A stretch of 64,000 bases of DNA from Buddleja alternifolia (taxonomy: Eukaryota; Streptophyta; Magnoliopsida; Lamiales; Scrophulariaceae). The stretch spans positions 13,382,569 through 13,446,568 of the forward strand of contig CM033395.1 in NCBI GenBank assembly GCA_019426215.1, read 5' to 3'. The position numbers and the translations under genes are program-made. The notes under the pieces were generated by a model. That model was not told the origin of the DNA. It ran no database searches and saw only the letters and a program-made list of their open reading frames with translations. Of this stretch, positions 42,649-55,542 are shown piece after piece; the stretch's first letter is position 1; every line of letters starts with the position of its first letter.

Positions 42649-43769
42649 CTAAATTCTCAATTAATTAAATTAAATAATTTTAATATCAGTTGATAGTTAA
42701 ATTAATTAAATAAATTTATTTTTAATTTATTTCGCATTATTCTATAAAAAAATTCGGCAGAGTAACGACACAAATATTTCTACCAAGTTCTCGACTTAAT
42801 CTTCCCAGTGGGTTGTAACCAACAAAAGTCGAATCTTACGATCCGCTAAAATCTCAACAGGGTGACGACGCAAAAAATACTACCAATTTCAACCACAACA
42901 AACCCAACATTCTAATCTTTCACCCACAACGAACACAAAATGATACAAAAATATTGATCACCAGTTGGATCACATAAAACATCATATTTCTAGCTAGCAA
43001 CTTCAAATATTGATCACCAGTTGGATCACATAGATCACATAAAAAACTACAAATAAAGCATCATATTATAAATATTGATCACCAATTGGATCCAAAAGCA
43101 CATAAAACTACAAATAAATTAAAGCATCACGATATAATTATTTTCACAAAAATATGTAAATCTCAAGTATAAATGTTCGTTGTGACATGACGTGATGCAC
43201 AAATACCATGAATGCATTAAACAATGTCAACAAAACAATACAACAACAATCCAATCATATAGAATACCAACATATCATAACATAAATCAAAAATCCAAAA
43301 ATCAAGAAACCCTAATTAAAATAACATATATATAACAAAAACCCACATTATATAATTAACAAAACCAATTAATATAATCAACTATAACATAACAACAATC
43401 CACATTATAACATAGTCAACTAGAACATAATAACAAAAATCCACTATATAATTTATAAAACCCCAATTAACATAACATGATATATATAACAATAATTAAC
43501 AAATTAACATATAACCCACATTATATACATCACAAAATCCTAATTAACATAACATTAATATATAACAAACAAAACACATAACCAACATTATATAAATTAA
43601 ATCACAAAACCCCAACAACTATATACAAACATAAACCTAAAATTAATATATACATAATATATATATAACGTAACATAACATATATAAACATATATATATA
43701 TAGCTATAAAGAGAGAGAGGTGGAGTGTATGGTGGGTCACGGCGGCGATTTGGGGTGGTGGTGGAGGTT
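42649..43769. other. CACTA 5' region upstream of transposase
   Basis: Very AT-rich, with repeated 'TTGATCACCAGTTGGATCACAT' phrases (about 42955-43095, 3 partial copies) and TATATA runs (43640-43705). A similar phrase occurs at 39095-39115. No coding seen. Probably holds the transposase promoter. Confidence 0.5.
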
Positions 43770-45378
43770 GATAGGAGTCATTTTTACGTGTTTTTAAGCC
43801 CCTTTGCGTTTATGTTTTAGGTTCATTTATCACTTGATTTTGTCACTTGTGCGTTTAATTCGTGCATTAAGTGATTTCAGGCCTTAAGTGGATACAATTG
43901 AAGAAAGGGTGGAAAAATGATGTATAAAACAAGTTTACGCCAAGATGTTTCACACCTCCACGACCAAACAAGCAAGAAATAAGTTGGAGTTAGCCAAAAT
44001 CATGTTTTAGTACCATTTCCGCACACCTGGGTGCCAAATCAGAAACAACCTCCACGTTGGAACGCCATTTTGATATTTTTAGAGACAGAATTGGATGAAG
44101 TGTCCTTCTACAAAGTTTTAGATCTATGTCTTATCTTTACATGGGTACTTGAATCATCCAATTCGGAGATCTGTGGAGACGATTATGAATAAAACACTAT
44201 CCCTGCGCTGGAAAATACGAAAGTGGCAGCTCATGTTCTTGTTAGGTGGAAAACAAGAGAATGGTAGATGCAAATTCTTGGTAGGTGGAAATTCTTGTTA
44301 GGTGGAAAACAAGAGAATGGTAGGTGCAAATTCTTGGTAGGAGGAAAGAAAGAGAAGGGTAGCTCAAATTCTTGGTAGGTGGATTTTTTGGTATTTAAAG
44401 GGGAGTGGGGAGCTCACTTGAGATCATCAAAAAAATCATCCTTTGAGAGTGTGAGGACGAAAATTCAGGGGTTTGGGGGAGCATTCTCTTGGTTTTGAGT
44501 CATCCTAGCATCATACTTGAAGAGCTAAGAAGAGGAAAAGGAGGGATTCAAGCTTCCAATCAAGAATCGATCATCAATCCAAAATAGGGAGTTTCTTAGT
44601 TTGATATTCATCTTTATCTATGAGTAATTCTATGTTTTTATTGTTTTCCCAATTTCAATTATGAACTAATTTTCCCTTAACTAGGGCCATGTGAAGACCA
44701 AAGTTATGAGTATATATATATGATATTATTCTTCGTATTAATTCTACAATTGCTTTGTGTTTTGATTTTGTGCGTAATTACTTGCATATGTTTGATCGCC
44801 ATATGTTTGTCATATTGCCTAACTTAATAGTTTGAAAGAATATAAGTTAGGGTTCAAAGAAATCATCACATCATCCGTAAAAAATAGGGAATTGCCCCTA
44901 GAGATAGGTAGAGATTCCCGGGTGCAGTTAGCCGAATTTATTCGGGGAAATTCTAGAACTTGAATGCATGATTATTGATTAAATTCTCGGATAGACATAT
45001 TTAGAGAACTGTCAATTTATCATAGGATTATTACAGCCGAGACATCGAGTAGTAATTAATTAAGGAATTTTCACCAAAGCAATAGTAGTCTAATAATACG
45101 AAGAATAATTCATATTTATATTAACAAGTAAATTTGGTTGAAGCATGTGCCTTAGTTGTTTTATCTCATAAGAATCTAAATTTATTTGCTAAGTCTCGTT
45201 TTTACATTTTTATTATAAATTAATCACAATCTTTTAATTCAATTTTAATTGCTTTTAAATTCCTAGCTTTAAATAATCTTGTCTCTGTGGGATCGATAAC
45301 TCGGACTTAAAGTCCACTTTATTACTACACACGACCAGTCCACTTGATGTTTAATACACGTAAGGATTTTTCGTGTCA
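43770..45378 (+). repeat. Solo LTR G in the CACTA element (1609 bp)
   Basis: Starts TGATAGGAGTCATTTTTACG and ends TTTTTCGTGTCA. Flanked by perfect gaggt duplications (43765-43769, 45379-45383). LTR ends resemble elements B and D. No internal region, so the element was lost by LTR-LTR recombination. A 50-bp near-tandem duplication lies at about 44220-44340. Confidence 0.87.
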
Positions 45379-45383
45379 GAGGT

Positions 45384-45718
45384 GGTGGCGACCGGGCGGG
45401 GGCGGGGCCGGTTAGCTTGAGAGTGAGAGAGAGAGTATAGAGAGAGAGTAGAGTATAGAGAGAGAGATCGAGTAGAGAGATAGAGAATGAGATCGAAAAC
45501 TCGAATGGGGCAGCGGCGGCGGCAGCGGATTGTGGTGGTGGTGGAGACGGTGGCGACGCGGGGGTGGGGGCGCGGGCGGGGGCTTGAGAGTGAGAGAGAG
45601 AGAGTAGAGTAGAGAGAGAGAGAGAGTAGAGTAGAGAGAGAGGGAGATAGTAGAGAGAAATGAGAGGGGGGGAGACCGGATTTGGAGGGGGGGAAATGAG
45701 GGGAATTTTTTTTTTTTT
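45384..45718. repeat. GC-rich and (GA)n microsatellite region of CACTA
   Basis: GGTGGCG/GGGCGGG-rich tract and (GA)n-GTAGA arrays (45420-45480, 45585-45655). Low complexity, no coding. Confidence 0.7.
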
Positions 45719-46074
45719 TAATTACTTGTTATAGCGGTTCGGTACTGAACCGCTATAACTGATTCACTGTTATAGCGGTTCGGTACGGAACCGCTATAAC
45801 TGGGATAAACCGGTTATAGCGGTTCAGTATTGAACCGCTATAAAAAACTTTTTTTTTTATTTCGGTTCGACTTATAATAGCGGTTTTTTACCGAACCGCT
45901 ATAATAGGTTTGGGCCTATTACAGCGGTTCGATAAAAAACCGCTGTAATAGGTACCCGGTTAATATCCATTATAACGGTTCACTTATAAACCGCTGTAAT
46001 AAGTCTCTCCGTTCAGCGGTTTTCAAAAAACCGCTGTAAAATGTGCGCTGTAACAGGTCTTTTCTGTACTAGTG
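45719..46074. repeat. CACTA right subterminal palindromes and TIR
   Basis: Seven palindromes of the form TATAGCGGTT...AACCGCTATA or TACAGCGGTT...AACCGCTGTA, spaced about 45-50 bp, then TIR ending TTCTGTACTAGTG at 46074. Confidence 0.87.
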
Positions 46075-48940
46075 CCGTGTTTAGATTTATTGTGAGACCT
46101 TGGTTCTTTAGCTTGCGCAATTGCTCCACTATTTTCACACAAAAGTGGCAATGGCATTTCCACGCTAGGAACCATTTGAAGTTCGCCTATGAACTTTCTC
46201 ATCCAAACAGCTTCTTTGGCTGCCTCAGAGGCTGCCACATATTCTGCCTCTGTTGTGGAATCAGCAGTTATGCTTTGCTTGGAACTTTTCCAAGAGATTG
46301 CTCCACCATTGAGCGTGAATATGTACCTAGACTTAGACTTGAGATCATTCGGATCAGATTAAAAATCTGCATCGGTGTAACCATCCACCTTCAATTCTCC
46401 ATTTCCGTATATCAATAGCATATCTTTAGTTCTTCTTCAGTACTTTAAGATACACTTCACTGTTGTCTAGTGTGGCTCCCCCGGGTTTGCTGGAAACCTA
46501 CTGACCATGCTCACATCATGTGCCAGATCTGGTCTCGTGCACAACATCGTGTACATGTCCATTTTAGGATTCATAGATTTGGAAAGATGAATACCATGTC
46601 TCAATGGAAAAAGTTCTCCCTTAGAGTTATGCATTTCATATCTCTTAAGGACTTTCTCTATGTAGAGCGTTTGGGAGAGTTCTATCATTGTATTCGCTCT
46701 ATCTCTATATAGGCGAATTCCCTGAATGTAGGTTGCTTTTTCCAAGTCTTCCTGGAGAACGTCTCTTGAGAGCCATGTCTTGACGGATGTTAATAAGCCT
46801 ATGTCATTCCCTATATGTAGTATGTCATCTACTTATAGAACCAAGAATGTCAACTTTTCTCCCACTGACCATTTTGTAGACACATGGTTCGTCTTCATTC
46901 TTGATGAAGCCATATTTCTTTGTTTCTTCATCGAACCTTAGATTCTAGCTCCGAGAGGCTTGTTTCAGTCCATAAATGGACCTATTAAGTTTGCAAATTT
47001 TATGAGAATCTGCTTCGGATATGAAGCCCCTGGGCTGTTGCATATAAATGTCCTCCTTGAGTTATCCATTTAGAAATGCGATCTTCACATCCATTTGTCA
47101 AATTTCATAATCGAAGTTTGCAGCTATGGCTTGCAGAATTCTAATAGATTTCATCATGACTACTGGCGAGAAGGTTTCCTCATAGTCAATTCCCTCCCTT
47201 TGACTATACCCTTTCGCCACCAGTCTGGCCTTATAGGTATCCACCTTGCCATCCGGACCAATCTTTATCTTATAGATCCATTTGCATCCAATTGGTCTTA
47301 CTCCATTTGGTAGATCAGTAAGAGTTCAGACTTGGTTCGAATACATCGAATCAATCTCTGCTTTCATAGCCTCAAGCCACTTTGAGGAATCTATATTCAT
47401 CGCTGCTTCATCATAGTCTAAGGGATCGTCTTCATGGCTCTCTTCTGCAACATCAAACAAATAATGATGTGTATCATATAGATAACAATATCTCTTAAGC
47501 AGCTGAGATACTCTGCTAGATTGTTATTACGACAGTTGTGTCATATTAGGTTCTGATTCTAGAACTAATGTCTCTGAAGGGATGTTATCCTATGTTTCCA
47601 AAACAATCTTCCTACCTGCACCACCTTCTCGAATGAATTCTTTTTCAAGAAAGTGGGCTTGCAAGGCAACGATGATCCTATGATCATTTTGCAGGTAAAA
47701 GAGGTATCCCATCGAATCTACGAAAAAACTGATAAAACATCCTTTCAAGGATCTATCCTCTAGTTTCTCTACCTTGGTCTTCTTTACATATGTTGGGCAA
47801 CCCCGTATCTTTATGTACTTGAGACCAGGCTTCCTACCGCTCCATATTTCATATGGTATAGTGGGAACAGATTTCTAGGACATTTGTTCATAATATGCGC
47901 AACTGTAAGCAAAGCATGCCCCCACATGTCTAAGCATGGAACGTGTCATGTCCAACAGAGTACGATTCCTTCTTTCTGCTACCCCATTAAGTTGTGGAGT
48001 TGCTGGAGGAGTTAGTTGTAAAACTATGCCTTGTTCTTTTAAGAACTCGTCAAACTCGACACTCATGTATTCGCCACCTCGATCAGATCTAAGTGTCTTA
48101 ATACTGTGTCCAGTTTGTTTTTCAGTTAAAGCTTTGAATTCCTTGAACCATTCAAGTGCTTCTGACTTATACTTCATCAGATAAACTAGACCATACCTAG
48201 AGTGGTCACATGTGAAGTTTATAAAGTACTGAAAACCTCCAAGAACCGCATCCTTGAGGGGCCCGCAAACATCAATGTGAATTAATCCTAAAACTTCATT
48301 TGCCCTTTCGAAATGTCCAGTGAATGGTGACCTAGTCATCTTGCCTTTAAGACACGATTCACAAGTAGAATATGGGTCAGACCCAAGTGGACCAATAGCC
48401 ACCTTTTTCCAACTCATGAATTTTAAATTCACCGGCATGTCCTAGTCTAAGGTGCCATATGAGTTTTTGGTTTACTCCACTCATACTACGTTTTCTAGTC
48501 ATAGTATTAACCATACATTGATTTTGGACATAAATATCACAAGAATTATGTTAAAAAGAAAACAAATATCCTTTCCTGACCAATACAGGAATAGAATTTT
48601 TTTAGCCCATTGGGCAAAACTAGACAATCATCTAAAATTATTTGATGTCCTGAAAATAATGTAACCGAAGTAATTCCAATGTGCGTCACAGCCACGTTCT
48701 GTCTGCTTCCAACATTGATCATTACTTCCTTCTCATCCAGCTTTCTACTTGCCTCCAGATCCTGGTTCAAAACACATATATGAGTACTAGCTCCAAAATC
48801 TAGAATCCAAGAAGTAGAAAATATCATCATAGAACAATTTGTTTCAAAAACATAAAGTTCTATACCTGCTTTATTTTCTACTTTTAACGTCAGACAGTCA
48901 CGCTTCTAATGCTCTGCTTCTTTGCAGTGGAGGCATATGT
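46075..48940 (-). pseudogene. pol: Element C pol
   Basis: Minus-strand copia pol in pieces. Protease 'WILDFGAST' (about 48800). GAG pre-integrase and integrase 47875-48438 with D in 'HIDVCGPL', D in 'RSDRGGEY' and E in 'GVAERRNRT'. Then RT, whose YVDD motif reads stop-VDD (TAA at 46833-46835). RT end 46467-46745. RNase H start 46075-46238 with 'AIAQAKEPRSHNKSK'. Frameshifts and stops separate the pieces. Domain order is normal. Confidence 0.78.
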
Positions 48941-49672
48941 CTATCTTTTTAAGGGCCCTGCCCTTGAACCTCTTCTTTTGGTTTGCCTTGCCATTGGATT
49001 TCCCAAAAGATTTTGCCAATCACAGTTGCTTCTTGCCTAGTTTCTTCTTCTAAGTTTTTGAAGTCGCAGTCTCTTTCGTCTTGGGGTCCATTTGTGATTG
49101 AGCATTTAAGAGTTTGTTCAAAAGACCCGGAAGTGAACACTCAATGTCATTCATGTTGCAATTTACTATGAATTGCAAAAAAGACCGTGGTAATGATTGC
49201 AGGATGAGATCAGTCTGAAGCTGGCAGTCCACAAAGAAGTCGAGGGCCACCAATCTCTCAAACATAGAGATCATCTTCAAAACATGATCTCTAACTTTCT
49301 CTCTTTCCTTCATTCTCGCCCCCAAAGAGTTGACTGGAGATCTCATAACAAGAAGTCTTGTTGTGCTCTCCGTAGAGTTCCTTTAGATGAATCATGATTT
49401 CAGCAATTGTTCCCATATTTTCATGAGATCGCCGTAGTTCATTGGTCATCGATCCCAGCATGTACCCCTTCACATGAGTGTCAGATTTGACCCATTCTTC
49501 ACAAGAAAGCCTATCTTCAAAAGATCCAGGGTCCAAGACTTCAGGCATCTCTTAATCAAGCACATATCCCAAAGATTCAAGGCTAAGAATAATCCTCAAT
49601 CAACAAAATTCGGTCCAGTGAGGACATTATTCTCAAGCAACACAGTCAAAGGGTTAGTCGTTGTGTAGGAAA
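48941..49672 (-). pseudogene. gag: Element C gag
   Basis: Minus-strand gag starts near 49670 with 'NPLTVLLENNVLTGPNFVD', followed at once by a stop (probably Trp to stop). UBN2-type body 49050-49548 has 'EEWVKSDTHVKGYMLGSM' and 'LQSLPRSF', and a basic tail lies near 48950. The same N-terminus opens gag of element F at 63937. Several stops and shifts. Confidence 0.7.
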
Positions 49673-51781
49673 TAAGCTGCAGAAAATACCAAGATTTACG
49701 ATTAGATGTGTTATAGTATGTACTTTCAAGTAAAATCAAGGATTTCAATATTTACTTGACTCCCACTATTTTTCTCGAAATATTGCACTCCCACTACAAT
49801 AATCGGAAACCTCGCTGGATTGGTTTCAAAGTGAGTGATTGAGTTCCTCAATGATCTAAACAAGTAGCAACCTTAAATGATATATGGCCTGTTAGATCAT
49901 TGAGGTGATGTCATACACCAATCGGTCCAACTGATGATTCAATCTCCTTTAGCTCATGGATGACTGAACCACAAACTTTTTCAATATATAGGTGGTGATC
50001 CATCTGAGTCATTTATCCCATCAACTCCTTTCAGTCTAACAATTTAATCCTGCCTTGCAACCTTAAACGATATATGGGGCGAAATTCGCTACGGCATGAA
50101 GGCATCAAATGCACTAAAGAAGATAGAGTACCACATCTTGATGCATGACCCCCTTATTCTGAGAAGATACCATGCAATAGAAGTGAACCCACCTTCTAAA
50201 GTTTGTTGTAGAGCTAGGACATCCAATACCCATTTACTTACTCAGTATTTTCCATTGGGAGAATTATAACATTTGATAATGTTAATAATGTTGGTCTCAC
50301 TTTGCACATTAATTTCTTTATCGCGGAATTTTAAAGGAAATGCATAAGAATAAGCCTAGCAATTCTAACAACACACACATGTATGGACTATCTAGATCAA
50401 CTCGAGCCAATGAATGATCGGGGAGGGGTTCTATTTGTTACAAGGGTTTTCGCGTATACAACATCTAATCTTCATATTTCTCCAAGACTTCATGTGCCAC
50501 CATGATCCGCCATTTGGGTCTATCTCTAAAACAATTACATAAAAATAACCTATACAAAAATCCTATGAATTGAAGATAGAAACTGGGAGCTCAAACTCTA
50601 GCCCAATACAACCAAGGTATGACAACAAAGATAAACCATAAGTCCATACATGGTGTAACCATCACATAATAAGGAGCAAAAAACAATTTAAACACATATG
50701 TGAATTAAGCATTAAATCTAATTTAATACATTAAATCTAATTTAATGTTGATTACATCGAATTTAATCTTTAACCAAATCTAATTTAATCCCATCAAAAT
50801 AAATCCAATTTAGTTTGACTTAAAGTGTGACTACTATCAAATAAAGTCACATGGGCAATTTAATCTAAACACATAACAATATCATATAAAAGCAAGTTGG
50901 TATTTAAATCAAATTTAATAAGTCTAATTTTACACATACCAACCTATTATGAAAAAAGGTTAAATCAAATTTAAAATATTTAACAATTTTGAAGGATTTA
51001 GGTCCAATTTAAATTTTTCAATAAATCCAATTTAATATAATTTTGAATCCAATTTAAAATATTTATCTAAAAATTTAGAAATTTGAATAAACTTAAATCC
51101 AATTTGATTTATTCGCTAAATCTAATTTAGAATTTGAATAAACTTAAGTCTAATTTAATTCATTCACTAAATCAAATTTAGAAGTTGAAATGAAAATTCT
51201 TTAATTACGGTCAATCAATTGATAAATAGTTTGGTTGAACTTTCAATTGGGTCAAATCCACATAATTAAATAATTGACAAATGGGTAAACTCAATTAAAT
51301 TATTGGCCAGGCTTGGCATAATTAATTATATTGGGCCCAGCCAAAATATTAATTTAAAACACAGCTAGGCTCGGCCTATCACTTTTAAATTAGTGTGTTG
51401 GGCCAAGCCTAGTGAGGATCAACATGCACTAATATTATGCGCTGGGCCAAACCCAGAGCTGATATGCTTGGTCCCCCTCGGCCACCTCCATGCGCTGTGC
51501 AATTAGCAACAGCGGTGGCACCGACGACAGCGAACGTTACGCCATTGTGGGGCGGCATTTTTCCAAGAAAATATTATTTTTAAAAAAAATAATACGAAGC
51601 CAATTCAATTTTTCGTTTTACCCGATAAATCCAATTCAACTCAAGAAAAATTATTTTATTAAAGATTCGCATGCATAACATAAATTACCCAAATTACATA
51701 CAATATGTAAATACATTTTTATGATATTAAAACAATAAAAACATATAAACATACAACGAATATCATGAATCTCCCAAATTT
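49673..51781 (-). other. Element C leader
   Basis: No coding. Similar to the leader of A in 49673-50600. Then AAATCTAATTTAATT-like degenerate units (50700-51200), GGCC/GGGCC inverted motifs (51300-51470) and a small GC-rich island (51480-51565) close to the primer site. Confidence 0.6.
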
Positions 51782-51796
51782 TGGCTCTGATACCAC
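51782..51796 (-). promoter_or_regulatory. Primer binding site of element C (tRNA-iMet)
   Basis: Minus-strand GTGGTATCAGAGCCA directly after the LTR end. Confidence 0.88.
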
Positions 51797-53496
51797 TGTT
51801 GTGATTTGGTTTAGTGGATAATTTTTTTTTATCAGAATCACACAGAGAATCGAATCCGGGGATATTCATGATATTAATAATAATGCAATAAGAATGTATT
51901 ATTAAAAAGAGTAATCGAATTACCTTTTGACAACAAAATTTTGATTAATCAGCAGCAGCCCCAAACTCCTGTCTCTAGATAATCACGCGGGAGAAATTTC
52001 TCTGAGAAAATCTGTGATCTCCACTCGGCAACAATGGCAGCGGCAGCTAGTTGGAGAGAAAGGAAGGGAATTTTGTCTTTCCTATTGCTCTAGGTTTCTT
52101 TGGCTCAAAGTCAGATTTTAAAATAATGATTTCTGTGTAGAATTCTGACACTGACTAACTATTTATATCACATAAGCAGAACCCCTAGGTATACAATGAG
52201 CGACGCGGCCGCTAGGCCTAATTGGGATGGGCTTTCGGGCTTTTGTTCAATCTTATCCCATGTGTAATTAATTAAATCCAAGTCTAATCCAATTGACAAT
52301 TATTTAATTACTTTAATCTAATTAATTTAATTCAACTTTTAAATTCATTTCCAATTAGTTTAACTTATGAATTAATATGATTTCATTAATTTATTTAATC
52401 CAATTAAAAATATTTAATTAAATCATGCCATTCATTTCGTCAGTCAATCGCATCTAATGTGATTTTACCAAAATACCCTTCACATGGAAATATTCATTTT
52501 CTTCACATAGCGTGACTCTCTAGGCTCAATTCAATTGGCAATGGGAGAATTCCAAAGAATTTGATTGTCACCTAGCCAATGCTGTGGAATCAAATCATAA
52601 CCCGATTGAATACAAGATGAACATGTCAGCACGAACCTTGATTACGACTACCATATGCGTATAAACTCTTCACCGACGTGACCCGATCAAGTAAGAGCCA
52701 TGGTATGTCAAACTCATATAACTTGATGTTGTACTCGGTAATCATAATCATGTGAAATTACCAAACTACCCTCAGTGACCATCAGTAGTTAGTTTATTTG
52801 CTTTGGCCAAAGACTTTGTAATTTCTATTACTTATGATCGTATAGCTCACATACTCGTTTATTGTCGAGACGGTGAATCCCATATTGGCAGTTATCTCAC
52901 AATGTTGAATGCACCATGTGGATCGAACTTCGAGGTTGACCCAACCTATCAGGTGATACATGTCTAACTTCTCTGATAACATATCCAATACTACGAACAC
53001 ATTATAGATAACTCCTCAGGTCTTAAGTTCACACATACTATCGTAATCTTAATCACAATCATTGACTGTCAAAGAGTACCCATGTGATCGGATTAATGCG
53101 AGTCGAGTTCAAATATGTTAATTTCATTAATCATATTTATGACACCAGCTCTCACTATCTACTCAGTGTACAACTGCCACTTTCTTGTCAAACTAGGTGT
53201 CATACGAGTTGAATTTTAATGCCCAATTAAATTTCTTAACTCGCGAACTCCCGGTTTAAGAGATTCAGTACTTGACTCTTCCAGTGCCTTCTCTTGTCTG
53301 TAAGAGGTGGAAATTAAAGTCTATCTTCAAATCTCATGGACTTACTCGTTCCATACATTTAAATGACATTAGATTTATATGGACAAAATCAAAACTTTTA
53401 TTCTATAAATAGAAACAATAAATAGTTTGTACAAATAACTTATCAAAGCCCTACTCAATCTAATTCCTCGTAGGCATTGAGGGCATACACCTAACA
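51797..53496 (-). repeat. 5' LTR of element C (1700 bp)
   Basis: Minus-strand start TGTTAGGTGTATGCCC, end CAAATCACAACA next to the PBS. Its first 79 bp match the 3' LTR remnant at 34851-34929. Confidence 0.86.
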
Positions 53497-53655
53497 GTTA
53501 ATTCCGCTCTGAGTGATTAAATAGTGGATCAAGATCAATAAAACTGACTTGCGGCATGTTGATAAAAAAATATTCCAATCACCTTAATTTAATATGGTGG
53601 GCCGGTTTCATTAATCTCGGTCCACCATTTAGTCATCCCGGTATGATAAATTGAT
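53497..53655. other. Flank of element C
   Basis: Apparently not LTR element DNA. Starts gttaa, the presumed target duplication of C. Nothing coding. Confidence 0.4.
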
Positions 53656-54058
53656 GGGTAAAAAGCATTTTCGACCCCAACTTACGTCGTTCGGAGCACT
53701 TTGATACATATTTTATTAACTTTTACACCCGAGTACCCAAACTTTGTAAATTGTGACAAGTAAGTTCATCGGATAAATAATTTAGAATATTCCCTCCAAA
53801 AAGTCTGTCATTTGCATTAGGCATGACTTAGATTGTATACCAAATTAGACATGTGCACAAAATGTCATATGATAGGGTGCAAAATGCATATATCATACAA
53901 TATATAGGTAGTCGAGTATACAATCCAAATCAAATTATTCCTCTAATGGCCTTACTTTTTACAATTCACAAAGGTTGTGTACTTAAGTATAAAAGATAAT
54001 AGGTTATATATCAAACTGCTCCAACCGACATAGGTTGAGGTCGAAAATATTTTTTACC
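53656..54058. mobile_element. Foldback MITE 1, probably Mutator-like (403 bp)
   Basis: Arms of about 115 bp are inverted copies: left GGGTAAAAAGCATTTTCGAC and right complement GGTAAAAAATATTTTCGAC. Flanks taaattgat (53647-53655) and tagattgat (54059-54067) match at 8 of 9, fitting a 9-bp duplication. No coding. Confidence 0.72.
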
Positions 54059-54079
54059 TAGATTGATTCATTTATTTAA

Positions 54080-54689
54080 GGGAAAATTATACCAACACCC
54101 ATTGCTATAATAGGTAACTACACAAATTTACCCTCTTATAATTGAAATTACAAATACCTAGCCCACTATAATTCAAAATTACATTGATCCCTTGAGGTCA
54201 GTTTTTTGATGACATCATCATGTGAACTTTCAAAAATAACCCTGTCCAGATGTCATTTAGGAAAAATTACACCAACCTCCACTCTTATTTTTGAAATTAC
54301 ACTCCCCACTTATAATGCACTTCTTACAATCACTATATCACAAAAAGTTTACAATTTAACCCCTAAAAACCTTACAATTAGCCTCCTATAGGGGGTGTTG
54401 GTAATGTCAAAAACAAGAGAGTTTTTTTGGGTAATTACACATTATAAGAGGTGGTTTTTGGTAATTACACATTATAAGAGGGGGTACGGTCATAACAAAA
54501 ATATTATTTCAGCTACTTTATTATTATTATTGTTTAAGTGAAGGGCAAAAATGCTATTTAGGATTGTTTGACCGTTGACGGTAAATGCAATTTTCAATTA
54601 TAGTGAGTTAGGTATTTGTAATTTCAATTATAAGAGGATAAATTTGTGTAATTATGTATTATAGCAGTGGGTGTTGGTGTAATTTTTTC
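54080..54689. mobile_element. Foldback MITE 2 (610 bp)
   Basis: Terminal inverted repeats over about 110 bp: left GGGAAAATTATACCAACACC, right complement GAAAAAATTACACCAACACC. The middle has its own partial inverted repeats and a tandem copy of 'GGTAATTACACATTATAAGA' (about 54430-54482). Flanks are T/A runs, so no clear target duplication. Confidence 0.7.
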
Positions 54690-55533
54690 TTTTTTTTTTA
54701 ATTATTGGATTGAGAGCAGGATGGTTGTAACCACACATGAAAAAATATCTTGAATAAACCAAAATTGTTACACAACATCCAAAAATCACACTTATGCATG
54801 TGTCGCCAAACAACTTTTAATGGGACAAGACATTTGTCGTCCATGTCGAAGGACGGAAGGAGTATGAACAAACCAACCAAACTAAATCCCCACTTACCTA
54901 GTAGCTAGATGAGTTAGTGGAGATAGGAAGTACAAACTGTCCCCCATTTAATGAATGAATACTCACTTTCCTTTCATTATAATTATTATTTATTCGCTTG
55001 TCTTAACTGTAATTTTTTTAATTTGAATTGATACAATATTTTAGATGAATTGAAAACGTTAGAGTTCAATTGGATTAACGCTTCGTTTCCCAGAATTTAT
55101 TTTTATAAAAATAATAGTGAGCAATTTTTTTCAGAGAGTATAAATGGTTTTATAAGTGTGTTTAATGATTTGTTTTTTAAAACAAAAAATATAATAATTG
55201 TTAATGTGATACTTTTTTGTGAAAAAGGCATGAATTACGTGTTTTTTTTTTTTTTTAAAACAAATGTGTATGGTGAGCTGTTTTCATGAAAAATCTCCAA
55301 GTGATATTGATGAAAATTCTTACATACATATCTAAGTCAACTCATCAATCAGGATATGTGATTATTTGATGTCCAATATTTAAGTATTATTGGATGGAAC
55401 CTTTTTAGCAACTGTGTAAACTGTCTGATCGTGAACAATATAAAATCTCATACAAATAAATTATGAGTGTAAAAGTTGCAATACTTGTCTAAACTTTATT
55501 CCTATCAGATTTTTGGATTTCTTTTCTTCACTT
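54690..55533. other. AT-rich DNA without recognised features
   Basis: Several T and A runs and no plausible coding. The open stretches (e.g. 55050-55289) consist of Phe/Asn/Lys-rich low-complexity translation. Confidence 0.4.
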
Positions 55534-55542
55534 TTTAGAATT

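Larger units (their letters stand above)
35120..46074 (-). mobile_element. CACTA (En/Spm) DNA transposon
   Basis: Terminal inverted repeats CACTAGTACAGAA at 35120 and its complement ending 46074. Flanks acg and ccg fit a 3-bp duplication with one change. Joining them restores continuity of element C's RNase H frame. Subterminal regions are full of short palindromes. The two genes (transposase and a Ulp1-containing protein) are both on the minus strand. It contains a solo LTR. Confidence 0.92.
34851..53496 (-). mobile_element. Element C: Ty1/copia retrotransposon, minus strand
   Basis: Complete 5' LTR (51797-53496), PBS, leader, gag, pol and polypurine tract on the minus strand. Only 79 bp of the 3' LTR remain (34851-34929). 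RNase H is interrupted by a CACTA transposon. The bases after the 5' LTR are gttaa (53497-53501); the partner duplication should lie left of the window if the missing part of the 3' LTR is there. Confidence 0.82.

Noticed and set aside
45420..45655. GA repeats as a telomere- or centromere-type satellite
   Set aside because: Simple (GA)n microsatellite of limited length inside the CACTA element.
55050..55289. 79-codon Phe/Asn-rich ORF
   Set aside because: Low-complexity AT-rich translation, no supporting feature.
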